A stretch of DNA of 64,000 nt from Lentibacillus sp. CBA3610 (GCF_013373365.1 NZ_CP035925.1:3968001-4032000), one strand, 5' to 3'; shown: positions 53,873 through 62,744, numbered from the stretch's first letter. Notes: generated from the letters alone by a model not told the origin. Translations and numbers: made by a program.

Positions 53873-55324
53873 TCAGTTATCGATCCCCATCGATACATAC
53901 TTCATCTCCAAAAATTCATCCATGCCGTGGTGGCCGCCTTCTTTGCCGACGCCGGACTGCTTGATGCCGCCGAATGGCGCTTCGGCTACGGCAGGGGTGA
54001 CATCATTGACGCCGACTATGCCATAATCGAGTTTTTCCGAGACACGTACGGCACGGCTGGTCGTTTCAGTGAAAATATAAGCAGCGAGGCCGTAGTCGGT
54101 GTCATTTGCTTTGTCGATGACGGCATCCTCATCGTTGAAAACTTGTACTGGCATGATTGGTCCGAATGTTTCCTCGTTCATGACGAGCATGTCGTCAGTG
54201 ACATTTGACAGAACAGTAGGCTGATAGAAATAACCGTCCAGGCCGCCGTTCCATTTATCACCGCCGCAGATGACTTCCGCTCCATTTTTAACGGCATTAT
54301 CAAGGTGTTTCTCAACCTTTTGTAACGCTTGTTCATTAATCAGCGGCCCAAGTTTAACACCTTCCTCGGTACCGTCACCAATTTTAAGTTCCGCAACTTT
54401 TTCGGTCAGCTTTTCCTGAAAGGCGTCTTGGACCGACTCGTGGACGTAAACTCGGTTGGCACAAATACACGTTTGGCCGTTATTCCGGAATTTGCTGACG
54501 AGTGCCAGTGAAACAGCTTTATCAATATCTGCATCGTCAAATACAACAATTGGCGCGTGACCACCGAGCTCAAGCGATAACTTTTTAACATGATCAGCGC
54601 TTTCCCGCATCAGATGTTTGCCGACGTCGGTGGATCCGGTGAACGTCATCAGGCGCACATCTTTACTCTCTAACATCGTATTGCCGATTGCTTCGGCATC
54701 ACCGGTCACCAGATTGACAACACCATTTGGCATGCCGGCTTGTTCGAGGATCTTGACGATTTCAATGGCTGACAGAGGTGTTTCCGGTGCCGGTTTCAAA
54801 ACAATCGCACAACCAGCTGCAAGTGCCGGGGCGATTTTTCGGGTGATCATTGATGCAGGAAAGTTCCACGGTGTAATTGCACCCACCACACCAACAGGCT
54901 GCGGAATGACAAGCAGGCGCTTGGATTTAACGGATGACGGGATCCATTCGCCATACGCACGGCTTGCTTCTTCGGCATACCAGAGCAGGAAGCCCGCAGC
55001 GCCTTTGACCTCACCAATTGCTTCTTTTAGCGGTTTGCCTTGCTCAGTTGTCAAAATTTCACCGAGACGATCGGCATCTTCAAGCATCAGTTCGTGCGCT
55101 TTGTATAAAATACGCGATCTCTCACGGCCGGTCATGTCACGCCATGTTTTAAAGGCGCTTGATGCAGCTTGAATGGCGGCTTCGGTTTCTGCCTTTCCAC
55201 CATAGGCTACTTCCGTGATCGGCTCAAGTGTTGCCGGATTATAGACCGTTTCTGTGTCCTGTTCGTCGACACTATGCCATTTCCCATCAATAAAAATGCT
55301 GTTTGTTTTATTTTTGAGCTTCAT
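53873..55324 (-). CDS. Glutarate/succinate semialdehyde dehydrogenase
   Basis: A 483-residue aldehyde dehydrogenase of the GabD/GsaDH type. VGAITPWNFPASMITRKIAP, FTGSTDVGKHLM, LELGGHAPIVVFDDADID and NNGQTCICANRVYVH (nucleophile Cys) are visible, and length is exactly that of the family. ATG 55324 has AGGAGTGG five bases upstream; GTG 55333 is an alternative. It is third in an operon with a CaiB-type CoA-transferase and a glutaryl-CoA dehydrogenase-like gene, which favours glutarate semialdehyde as substrate. Confidence 0.88.
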   Translation of the reverse strand: MKLKNKTNSIFIDGKWHSVDEQDTETVYNPATLEPITEVAYGGKAETEAAIQAASSAFKTWRDMTGRERSRILYKAHELMLEDADRLGEILTTEQGKPLKEAIGEVKGAAGFLLWYAEEASRAYGEWIPSSVKSKRLLVIPQPVGVVGAITPWNFPASMITRKIAPALAAGCAIVLKPAPETPLSAIEIVKILEQAGMPNGVVNLVTGDAEAIGNTMLESKDVRLMTFTGSTDVGKHLMRESADHVKKLSLELGGHAPIVVFDDADIDKAVSLALVSKFRNNGQTCICANRVYVHESVQDAFQEKLTEKVAELKIGDGTEEGVKLGPLINEQALQKVEKHLDNAVKNGAEVICGGDKWNGGLDGYFYQPTVLSNVTDDMLVMNEETFGPIMPVQVFNDEDAVIDKANDTDYGLAAYIFTETTSRAVRVSEKLDYGIVGVNDVTPAVAEAPFGGIKQSGVGKEGGHHGMDEFLEMKYVSMGIDN

Positions 55325-55359
55325 TTGAACCACTCCTAATAATATTTTACATGAAGAAC

Positions 55360-55403
55360 GCAGAAGGACAGCAACGCAGGATCCTCCACGTGCCTCCTTC
55401 TGC
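55360..55403 (-). other. Intercistronic hairpin
   Basis: GCAGAAGGA / TCCTTCTGC arms around 26 bases in the 110-base gap between the acyl-CoA dehydrogenase and semialdehyde dehydrogenase genes. There is no good T-run, so it may be a processing or mRNA-stability site rather than a terminator. Confidence 0.4.
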
Positions 55404-55435
55404 TGTTCAGGCAGCCATTTTGTAAACAGCTTAAC

Positions 55436-56638
55436 CTATACCTTTGCCCGTTCACCTTCCCATGCCGGGAGCATTTTGTTTAATGGTTTGTCTTCACGAT
55501 AGCCTAATGCGTAGCCGGCTTGCATGATTGTGTGCACTTCACGTGTGCCTTCGTAAATAACCGGTGCTTTTGAATTACGTAAATAGCGCTCAACCGGATA
55601 TTCGTCGGAATAGCCATAGGCACCGTGGACCTGGACGGCATCATCGGCAGCTTTGTTGGCAAAATCGCATGCCTGCCATTTCGCCATTGACGTTTCTTCC
55701 GTGTTGCGTTTTCCGGCATTTTTCAGTTCACCTGCGCGATAGACAAGCAGACTGCTCATTTCCAGACCTGCTTTCATCTTGGCAATCATTTGCTGGACAA
55801 GCTGGTGCTGGCCGATTGGTTTACCGAATGTTTCGCGTTCATTGGCGTATTTGACACTGGCCTCAAGACAGGCGCGGATCTGTCCGACAGCACCCGCAGC
55901 GACTGTGAATCGTCCGTTGTCAAGTGCGGCCATGGCAATTTTGAATCCCTCTCCTTCTTCACCAAGCAAATTTTCTTTCGGGACTTTAATATTATCGAAA
56001 AAGATTTCACCCGTGTTGCCGGAGCGGATTCCGAGCTTTCCTTTTGTTGCCTTTGATGCAAAACCTTCCCAGTCACGCTCAACAATAAATGCCGAAATGC
56101 CTTTATGGCGTTTTTCTTTATCAGTATAGGCAAATACAAGGAAGTGATCGGCTGTATCACATAAAGAGATCCATGATTTTGACCCGTTCAGGATGTAATG
56201 GTCACCATTTTTGACCGCTGTGGACTGGATGGCAGCTACGTCAGAACCGGCACCTGGCTCTGTCAGTCCGTAAGCGCCAACTTTCTCACCCTTGGCCTGT
56301 GGTGTGAGGTATTTTTGTTTTTGTTCTTCATTGCCCCATTGTAAAAGCGTCATGCTATTCAGGCCGGTATGAACGGAAACAGCTGTACGGAAAGCTGTGT
56401 CCCCGCGTTCAAGCTCTTCACAGACAATGGCAAGCGAATTGTAGTCCATGCCGCTCCCCCCATATTCTTCCGGAATGCAAACTCCCATCAGACCAAGATC
56501 AGCAAGCCTTTTCATAATCACAGGGTCGAATTTTCCTTCGCGGTCCCATTCGGCAATATAAGGCAAAATTTCTTTATCAACGAAGCTTCTGACTGTACTG
56601 CGCAGCATATCCTGTTCTTCTGAAAAATTAAAATCCAT
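55436..56638 (-). CDS. Acyl-CoA dehydrogenase, probable glutaryl-CoA dehydrogenase
   Basis: A 400-residue flavin acyl-CoA dehydrogenase. FAD and substrate motifs are YGLTEPGAGSDVAAIQ and SWISLCDTADHF; the catalytic Glu is in APVIYEGTREVHTIMQ. The segment ELERGDTAFRTAVSVHTGL places an Arg where glutaryl-CoA dehydrogenases have the Arg that binds the distal carboxylate (human YRSAMSV, Arg94); ordinary short-chain enzymes lack it. It would oxidise and decarboxylate glutaryl-CoA to crotonyl-CoA. It lies between the CoA-transferase and semialdehyde dehydrogenase genes. Confidence 0.8.
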   Translation of the reverse strand: MDFNFSEEQDMLRSTVRSFVDKEILPYIAEWDREGKFDPVIMKRLADLGLMGVCIPEEYGGSGMDYNSLAIVCEELERGDTAFRTAVSVHTGLNSMTLLQWGNEEQKQKYLTPQAKGEKVGAYGLTEPGAGSDVAAIQSTAVKNGDHYILNGSKSWISLCDTADHFLVFAYTDKEKRHKGISAFIVERDWEGFASKATKGKLGIRSGNTGEIFFDNIKVPKENLLGEEGEGFKIAMAALDNGRFTVAAGAVGQIRACLEASVKYANERETFGKPIGQHQLVQQMIAKMKAGLEMSSLLVYRAGELKNAGKRNTEETSMAKWQACDFANKAADDAVQVHGAYGYSDEYPVERYLRNSKAPVIYEGTREVHTIMQAGYALGYREDKPLNKMLPAWEGERAKV

Positions 56639-56649
56639 CTAATCATCTC

Positions 56650-57810
56650 CTAATTGTTTAATTTCGTCATATCTATTTGTTCCAGAATCGCATTCGTATG
56701 CTCGCCCGCATCAGGCGGATGGTGTTTGACATTAACCGGTGTCCTGGAAAGCTTCAGCGGACTGCCGATCATGCGGATATCGCCTGCTGTCGGGTGGTTG
56801 GCATCGATAAACATATCCCGTGCGTTCAGTTGCGGGTCACGTGCAACGTCATCAATTGATTGAATCGGTCCGCATGGAATATTATTTTCCTGACATTTTT
56901 CCTGCCAATAAGCAGTTGGCTGAGTTGAGAAAGCCTCCTGAAGCAATGGGATTAAAACTCCGCGGTTTGCGACCCGATCCGGATTGGTTTGGAAACGTTC
57001 ATCTGATGCATAATCCGGTATTTCTAAAATCTCGCATAATCGTTTGAATTGATTATCGTTTCCGACAGCGATGACCATTTCACCATCCATTGTCTGAAAC
57101 GTCTGATATGGAACGATATTCGCATGCTGATTTCCCAGTGCGGAAGGCTTTTTACCAGCCATCAAATAGTTGCTGCCGATATTGACAAGCGCGCTGACAG
57201 CTGAATCATACAGGGATAAATCGAGCTTTTGCCCTTTGCCTGATTGGGTTCGTTCAAGCAGTGCGCCTTGAATACCGATACACGCGTAGAGACCAGTCAG
57301 AATATCCGTAATGGCAACGCCGACTTTCTGCGGGCCGGATTCGCTGTCACCGGTAATGCTCATCAAACCGCTCATCGCCTGGATGATAAAATCGTAACCC
57401 GGCATATCCTTATATGGGCCTGTTTCGCCAAAACCTGTAATAGAACAATAGACAATTTCCGGATTGATTTCGGATAATGTTTCATAGTCCAGCCCAAGAC
57501 GCTCCATTGTACCGGATTTAAAATTATTAATGACCACATCACTTTCACGTGCTAGTTCTTTGATGGCTTCGTTGCCTTCCGGAGATTTCAGATCAAGCGT
57601 CATACTTTTTTTATTCCGGTTGGCACAGAGGTAATAGGCACTGACACCATTTTGAAAGGGCGGTCCCCATTTACGTGTCTCATCACTTCCGCCTGGTGCT
57701 TCAACTTTTATGATTTCCGCACCAAGATCTCCAAGAATCATCGTACAGTATGGGCCGGCCAGGACACGTGACAAATCGAGAATTTTGATATTCTCAAGTG
57801 CTCCAGACAC
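56650..57810 (-). CDS. CaiB/BaiF CoA-transferase, probable succinyl-CoA:glutarate CoA-transferase
   Basis: A 386-residue class III CoA-transferase. ILDLSRVLAGPYCTMILGDL, YYLCANRNKKSMTLDLK and YCSITGFGETGPY are family motifs; the Asp in PGYDFIIQAMSGL carries the CoA-anhydride. RKWGPPF, RNKKS and NIVPYQTF recall the human succinyl-CoA:glutarate enzyme SUGCT. It would activate glutarate for the dehydrogenase encoded 11 bases downstream. GTG 57810 follows GGAAGGAG. Substrate inferred from context and these similarities. Confidence 0.83.
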   Translation of the reverse strand: MSGALENIKILDLSRVLAGPYCTMILGDLGAEIIKVEAPGGSDETRKWGPPFQNGVSAYYLCANRNKKSMTLDLKSPEGNEAIKELARESDVVINNFKSGTMERLGLDYETLSEINPEIVYCSITGFGETGPYKDMPGYDFIIQAMSGLMSITGDSESGPQKVGVAITDILTGLYACIGIQGALLERTQSGKGQKLDLSLYDSAVSALVNIGSNYLMAGKKPSALGNQHANIVPYQTFQTMDGEMVIAVGNDNQFKRLCEILEIPDYASDERFQTNPDRVANRGVLIPLLQEAFSTQPTAYWQEKCQENNIPCGPIQSIDDVARDPQLNARDMFIDANHPTAGDIRMIGSPLKLSRTPVNVKHHPPDAGEHTNAILEQIDMTKLNN

Positions 57811-57828
57811 GTCATCACTCCTTCCTGT

Positions 57829-57883
57829 AAAAAATAAACCAGTCCAAAAAGACCACAGTACGCTGCAAGTCTATTTGAACTGG
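57829..57883 (-). terminator. Leader terminator/attenuator before the CoA-transferase gene
   Basis: Minus strand GCCAGTTCAAA.AGAC pairs with GTCTTTTTGGACTGG, followed by TTTATTTTTT (57838-57829). The T-run ends three bases before the GGAAGGAG ribosome site. The word GCCAGTTC occurs again 25 bases upstream (57902-57909) and could pair with the same 3' arm, giving an alternative structure. Confidence 0.6.
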
Positions 57884-57973
57884 CTTTTGTCTGTTGAATC
57901 AGAACTGGCATTGAACTGTTAACAGATTAGGCAGTTTTTTGATTGTGTTTTGATATATCATGTGGTTCAGACG

Positions 57974-57987
57974 TGGAAGCGCTTCAA
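57974..57987. promoter_or_regulatory. Palindromic operator, CcpA cre-like
   Basis: TGGAAGCGCTTCAA, with the perfect 10-bp palindrome GAAGCGCTTC, just downstream of the -10 box of the minus-strand promoter. It resembles a cre site (TGAAAGCGCTTTCA) but with a shorter dyad. Confidence 0.5.
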
Positions 57988-58000
57988 CATGATTAATTTT

Positions 58001-58029
58001 ATTATATAGTATTCTGAAATATATGTAAA
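58001..58029 (-). promoter_or_regulatory. SigA promoter of the glutarate operon
   Basis: Minus strand: TTTACA (58029-58024), 17-base spacer, TATAAT (58006-58001). The transcript would have a leader of about 185 bases. Confidence 0.82.
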
Positions 58030-58036
58030 CAGCTTT

Positions 58037-58390
58037 TTAATTATCGGTTGAAAATCTTGCGGTAATCACATTTGATAAATCAATCGTGTCAGACAGTTCA
58101 TCAAAAAGCTGGCTGACTTCAGGATTGGCCTTTACTTGCTCCATAACCTCGTCATAGTGTGATTTGTTCCGGAATACAGACTGTCCAAGAAAAATGTCTT
58201 CATTTTCTTCCTTTTGGATAACGTCAATCAGTCCTTTAAAGTTGTTATCACCATGGAGATTCTCAGCCTGATAGATTGTCTCCTCCAGGCAGCCATAGGA
58301 CATATAGATTTCACCTGCTCGCGTGTTAATATCGAGAAAACCTTGAACGTGTTCCTTTTTAACGCGGTACAGATAAATAACTGTATACAT
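58037..58390 (-). CDS. DUF1428-like alpha/beta-barrel protein
   Basis: A 117-residue protein starting MYTVIYLYRVKKEHVQGFLD, with IQKEENEDIFLGQSVF and a final SNVITARFSTDN. Length and the KEENE segment resemble YbaA/DUF1428 proteins, which are dimeric ferredoxin-like barrels of unknown reaction. Its stop is eight bases before the promoter of the glutarate operon, so it is likely a separate unit. Confidence 0.62.
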   Translation of the reverse strand: MYTVIYLYRVKKEHVQGFLDINTRAGEIYMSYGCLEETIYQAENLHGDNNFKGLIDVIQKEENEDIFLGQSVFRNKSHYDEVMEQVKANPEVSQLFDELSDTIDLSNVITARFSTDN

Positions 58391-58533
58391 ATAATCACCT
58401 CTCTATCCTTACCCTTATAATTCCAGATATATTTTAAAAATCCTTTTTATGGGAGCTGATAATTTTTGGAAGTTGTGGGCAAAAATAGGTGACCATTCCC
58501 ACGGAGTATAAACGGCCATCTGAGAACATGTAT

Positions 58534-59073
58534 ATGAGTGGGAGGGCGGAAACATGGGCTGGAGAACGGAAACATGGGCCGGAGAGCGAAAACATGGGCT
58601 GAAGAACGGAAATATGGGCCGGAGAGCAGAAACATGGGCTGGAGGGCGGAAACATGGGCTGGAGAACGGAAACATGGGCCGGAGAGCAGAAACATGGGCT
58701 GGAGAACGGAAACATGGGCCGGAGAGCAGAAACATGGGCTGGAGAGCGAAAATATGGGCTGGAGAATGAAAACATGGGCTGGAGAATGAAAACATGGGCC
58801 GGAGAGCAGAAACATGGGCTGGAGAGCAGAAACATGGGCTGGAGAGCGAAAATATGGGCTGGAGAATGAAAACATGGGCTGGAGAGCGAAAACATGGGCT
58901 GAAGAACGGAAATATGGGCCGGAGAGCAGAAACATGGGCTGGAGAGCGAAAACATGGGCTGGAGAACGGAAACATGGGCCGGAGAGCGAAAACATGGGCT
59001 GGAGAGCAAAAACATGAGCGTGAGACCGAAAACATGGGCGCGAGAATGAAAATATGAACCAGAGAACTGAAAT
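58534..59073. repeat. 20-bp tandem array C (ATGGGC core), 27 units
   Basis: Twenty-seven units, every one at exactly 20-bp spacing from 58534 to 59054. The common unit is ATGGGCYGGAGARCGRAAAC. It is the longest and most uniform array; end units (ATGAGTG, ATGAACC) are degenerate. It lies between a decayed mreB paralog and a DUF1428-like gene. Long open frames on both strands (up to 264 codons) come from the repeat and are not called as genes. Confidence 0.92.
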
Positions 59074-59214
59074 TTCTTCCCGAAAGCTGGGTCACCAGCT
59101 TAATTGCCATCAAAACCGTGCATAGCATCATCATGGACTCTGCTATATCAATTATTTTGCAGCTTTCTGAAGTTTGGAAATCATCTTCAGTGAACGCCCC
59201 CTGTCCCAAATAGC

Positions 59215-60169
59215 TTACGGAATTTCAAGCGGACTCGTGCGATATGGACAGGTACAATAGATTTCATCTGACAACCCTCTTTCAGTCCCTTTTAAACATT
59301 GAATTCCGCCGCCGTAAGGACCGATAACCGCGATCAACATATTCACGCTCAGTTCGGGCGGGCAGTTCTCCAATGTATTTCGGATGGTTTCCAGAATTTG
59401 TTCGAGTGATTCTTTTAACGCTGAATAGACTTCTTTTGAGGAGACCGATACCGTTTTCGGCAAGCCGGATACCATGTCTCGTCCCCGGACATCCATGGAT
59501 TCCTCGTCATGATTTTCATCTGCATAACCGATTTCCATTTTAATATTTTCGGCTGTACGTTCACCGATCAGAATATTATATTTCTTCCGATATAGTGACA
59601 ATTCTCTTCATCATTTGTCCCCGCCGCTACGAATCGAATTATTGGAAACACCGCCGAAATGAGATGATCCCCCCACTTTCGGAGTTACCGCCGCCATATC
59701 CACAATAACATTGGCAATCGGCTCATCAACCGGCAAATCTGCAACCGGATTGCGGCGGCCACAGGTTCTTTCGATTAAATGGACATTTTGACACCATAGC
59801 TGGGTAAATAGCATTGTGGATTGCCCGGCGTTCGACCGTTGTGCTGCCTGACGGGGTACATACGACGACAGTCGGCTTACGCATTGACAATCCCATTTTC
59901 TTGCTTACTTTTTTCAAAAATTCCTTCAGCATTTGTGCGGTCACATCATAATCCGCAATAACGCCGTCTTTTAAAGGCCGGATCGGGACAATATTCTGTG
60001 GTGTTTTTCCCACCATTTCTTTTGCTTCAGAACCGACAGCTACAACATTTTTAGTATTTAAATCAATCGCCACAACAGATGGTTCATTTAAAACAATTCC
60101 TTTTGATTTGGAATAGATCAGTATATTGGCAGTACCCAGATCAATTCCGATTTCTGCATTTGATAACAT
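59215..60169 (-). pseudogene. Decayed MreB/Mbl paralog
   Basis: ATG 60169 follows GGAGGAACAT. The first 125 codons are sound: [40 protein letters not shown]. After about 59810 the actin-like core is spread over three frames with insertions, deletions and substitutions: [37 protein letters not shown], then RKKYNILIGERTAENIKMEI and GRDMVSGLPKTVSV to a premature end at 59215. Both insertions and losses are present, so decay is real and not just homopolymer error. The cell probably has working mreB and mbl elsewhere. Confidence 0.85.
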
Positions 60170-60665
60170 GTTATGTTCCTCCAATGATGTAAGATAAATC
60201 TATAAAAATAAAACAGGAATAAATTCAATCATAAGTCGTGCGGAAAAAAGTCCACATTTTACTACTATATCATTCTCTATTTTATCACGTTTTTCGGGGG
60301 TGATAAACGACTTACATATATTGGCTGAAGATGAATCTAAACTTTTCCAAAAACGTTTCATTCTCCTCTATTTGAAATGATAATCAGTGAAAAATCAAGT
60401 AACATTTCCTTTACAATTAATGGCTGATTGTAATATATGCAGGGTATTTTCAGAGGTGTCAATAGTTATTTTGATGTAAAAATTACCACTGCATCAAACC
60501 TTTTCCTATTAATTATCTGACTAAATAAATTTGAAGCCTGTTTGTACCGTTATTTTCAGAAAAATCTATGCAGAACATAAATATTTGGAAATCGATGCCA
60601 ATAATATTACAGAACAAGCGTGGTACGATGATTTTGCAAACAAAAACACAGGAGAGGTGACATCA
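60170..60665. other. Intergenic region between the mreB remnant and the CAP protein gene
   Basis: About 500 bases, A/T-rich. TTTACA at 60410 with TAATAT at 60431 is a poorly spaced promoter candidate. An in-frame extension of the CAP gene back to 60531 is open, but the signal peptide begins at 60666, so it is taken as leader. Confidence 0.45.
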
Positions 60666-61556
60666 ATGTTTAACAAATTAATGGTCGGTTCACTGACCAC
60701 AGCGTTATTATTTGGCGGAGCATTTCAGACAACTGCGGATGCCTCTGCAAGTGCAGATAAATCTCAAAATCAATCAACTCAGCATAAAGTCTATTATTCT
60801 ATTAACGGAAGTGATTGGGCTGAACTTTCATCCGATAAATTCAGCAACCATTTGAATAAATACTTCCCGCAAATCAAATGGGATAACCAAAACGGTAATG
60901 GCAATCAGCAAGCGTCAGAAGAAGAACAATCAAAGCAGGATAAGCCGGAGCAAAATCAGGAACAACCTAAAAATGATGACAAATCAGACCAAAAAACAGA
61001 TAAGCAGCAAGAACAGCAAAGTGATCAACAAGAAGCAAATAAACAGCAAGAACAGCAAAATAATCAACAAGAAGCAGATAAACAACAAGAACAGCAAAGT
61101 GAACAGCCAGAAGCACAAGCACCACAGCAGCCAACTGAGCAGCAAAACGAGCAGCAAAATCAATCACAATCACAGCAGCTGAATGAATTTGAGCAGCAAG
61201 TGGTTGAATTGACAAACCAGGAACGTGAAGCACAAGGCCTTGAGCCACTCAAAGTCGATACAGAATTAAGCAAAGTGGCACGTGAAAAATCCCGCGATAT
61301 GGCAATAAGCAACTATTTTTCACACGACAGCCCAAACTATGGATCACCATTTGATATGATGAAAGATTTTGGTATTTCCTATCAAACAGCTGGTGAAAAC
61401 ATTGCCAAAGGACAGACCTCACCAGAGCAAGTTGTGAACGGCTGGATGAACAGTGAAGGGCATCGTGAAAACATCATGAATTCAGACTTCACTCACATCG
61501 GTGTTGGCTATGTCGAACAAGGCAACCATTGGACACAACAATTTATTGGTAAGTAA
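60666..61556 (+). CDS. Secreted CAP/SCP-domain protein (YkwD-like)
   Basis: A 296-residue exported protein. Signal peptide: MFNKLMVGSLTTALLFGGAF then QTTADASA, cleavage likely near residue 28. A short N-terminal domain (HKVYYSINGSDWAELSSDKF) is followed by a Gln/Glu/Lys-rich linker (about 95-175) with repeats of QQEANKQQEQQ type. The CAP domain (about 176-296) has LTNQEREAQGLEPLKVD, SHDSPNYGSPFDMM, AGENIAKGQ and GHRENIMNSDFTHIGVGY. GAGAGGTGACATC precedes the ATG. Such proteins bind the cell wall or spore surface; function unknown. Confidence 0.9.
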   Translation: MFNKLMVGSLTTALLFGGAFQTTADASASADKSQNQSTQHKVYYSINGSDWAELSSDKFSNHLNKYFPQIKWDNQNGNGNQQASEEEQSKQDKPEQNQEQPKNDDKSDQKTDKQQEQQSDQQEANKQQEQQNNQQEADKQQEQQSEQPEAQAPQQPTEQQNEQQNQSQSQQLNEFEQQVVELTNQEREAQGLEPLKVDTELSKVAREKSRDMAISNYFSHDSPNYGSPFDMMKDFGISYQTAGENIAKGQTSPEQVVNGWMNSEGHRENIMNSDFTHIGVGYVEQGNHWTQQFIGK

Positions 61557-61560
61557 ACGT

Positions 61561-61594
61561 AAAAGGGACTGGCCTTAATGGTTCAGTCCCTTTT
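61561..61594. terminator. Bidirectional terminator between convergent genes
   Basis: Perfect AAAAGGGACTG / CAGTCCCTTTT stem with a 12-base loop; serves both the CAP gene and the MFS gene. Confidence 0.87.
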
Positions 61595-62744
61595 GTTTTT
61601 GCATTTTTCCTTGTCCATACATTGAAATCAATGCCACACCTATCGAAAGGATGACAAATACTCCGCCAACTGCTGCATTTTGTTCAACGGAAGCCCATTC
61701 AATGACAAGCCCGCCAATGAATGACCCACATGCGATACCGAGATGAAGGGCCGAGTTGTTAAGGCTTTGCTGTATATCCGACGTTTCGGGTGACAGACCA
61801 ATCAAATAGCTCTGTGTCGCTGGAGACAACATCCAACTGAGCAGCCCCCAAATAACCAGGATAGCCAAAAACATAGGCAGCGAAAATGTCGTGTACGGTA
61901 TGGCGAATATGACAAGACTAAATATAAGAGTGGTTGCGATAATGGTCTTCTTTGATCCCCATTTATCTGAGAGGGCACCACCGACCCCGCCGCCGCTTAC
62001 TGCCGCAATGCCAAAAATCATATAAATGATACTGACCCAGGCGCCATCCACACCCAAAGTCGTTTTGGAAAAAGGTGTCAGGTACGCATATAGAATCGTA
62101 TGGCCGGTCATAAACAGGAGGGTGATGGTTTGTCCGAAAAATATTCGCCGGTTTTTTAACGTAGCCAGTTGCTTTCTGATTGAACTGGAAGGTTTCGGCT
62201 CGACATGACCCATCAGAAAAAGCACACCAGCCATTGACAGAACAGTCAAAACTGAGATCAGCACGAACGGGGCACGCCAACTAAAGGCATTTCCCAATAG
62301 CAATCCGATGGGGAGACCAAGCACAATCGAGGCACTGACACCCATGGAAACAATCCCGATTGCCCGTCCGCGGTATTTTGGATGGACAATGGATGGTGCA
62401 ATGGTCAGACATAATATAATCAGCAGTGATCCGCTTAGTGCTGATATAACCCTGCCAATAAAAACAACACTATATGTCGGGCTGAACACTGTCACCAGGT
62501 TTCCCGCAAGAAATACAGCGAGTGAAATAAGTGTCAGCCGCTTCCGTTCAATATGTGATGTCAGAATCAATAATATGGGAGCCCCAACAGCAAAAATTAA
62601 TGAAAAAATCGTTATCAGGAAACCGGCTTGACCGAGACTGACGTTTAGATCAGCGGCTATCAGATCCAATATTCCGCCGATAATCAACTCGACCATTCCG
62701 ACAACGAATGCGACAATCATTAAAAAGTAAACGCGTTTATTCAT
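61575..62744 (-). CDS. MFS transporter (DHA1 family)
   Basis: A 389-residue major facilitator with 12 helices. The start is MNKRVYFLMIVAFVVGMVEL; the loop 2-3 motif A is degenerate (SHIERKRLTLI), the loop 8-9 repeat is LSDKWGSKKTII, and motif C-like VSMGVSASIVLGLPIGLLLG is in helix 5, typical of drug or metabolite efflux proteins of the AraJ/YdhL kind. The 3' end lies in the shared terminator. Substrate unknown. Confidence 0.88.
   Translation of the reverse strand: MNKRVYFLMIVAFVVGMVELIIGGILDLIAADLNVSLGQAGFLITIFSLIFAVGAPILLILTSHIERKRLTLISLAVFLAGNLVTVFSPTYSVVFIGRVISALSGSLLIILCLTIAPSIVHPKYRGRAIGIVSMGVSASIVLGLPIGLLLGNAFSWRAPFVLISVLTVLSMAGVLFLMGHVEPKPSSSIRKQLATLKNRRIFFGQTITLLFMTGHTILYAYLTPFSKTTLGVDGAWVSIIYMIFGIAAVSGGGVGGALSDKWGSKKTIIATTLIFSLVIFAIPYTTFSLPMFLAILVIWGLLSWMLSPATQSYLIGLSPETSDIQQSLNNSALHLGIACGSFIGGLVIEWASVEQNAAVGGVFVILSIGVALISMYGQGKMQKQKGLNH

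Noticed and set aside
57811..58000. Lysine riboswitch in the leader of the glutarate operon
   Set aside because: The conserved L-box core blocks were not found; only an attenuator-like hairpin is supported.
58415..59209. A 264-codon minus-strand frame and several plus-strand frames with repeated MGRRAETWAGE-type units
   Set aside because: They come from the 20-bp array, which leaves all frames open; no ribosome site fits and the same happens at 2.7 and 44.7 kb. Treated as repeat DNA.
60531..60665. N-terminal extension of the CAP-domain protein
   Set aside because: A typical signal peptide starts at 60666 behind a ribosome site, so upstream sequence is leader.
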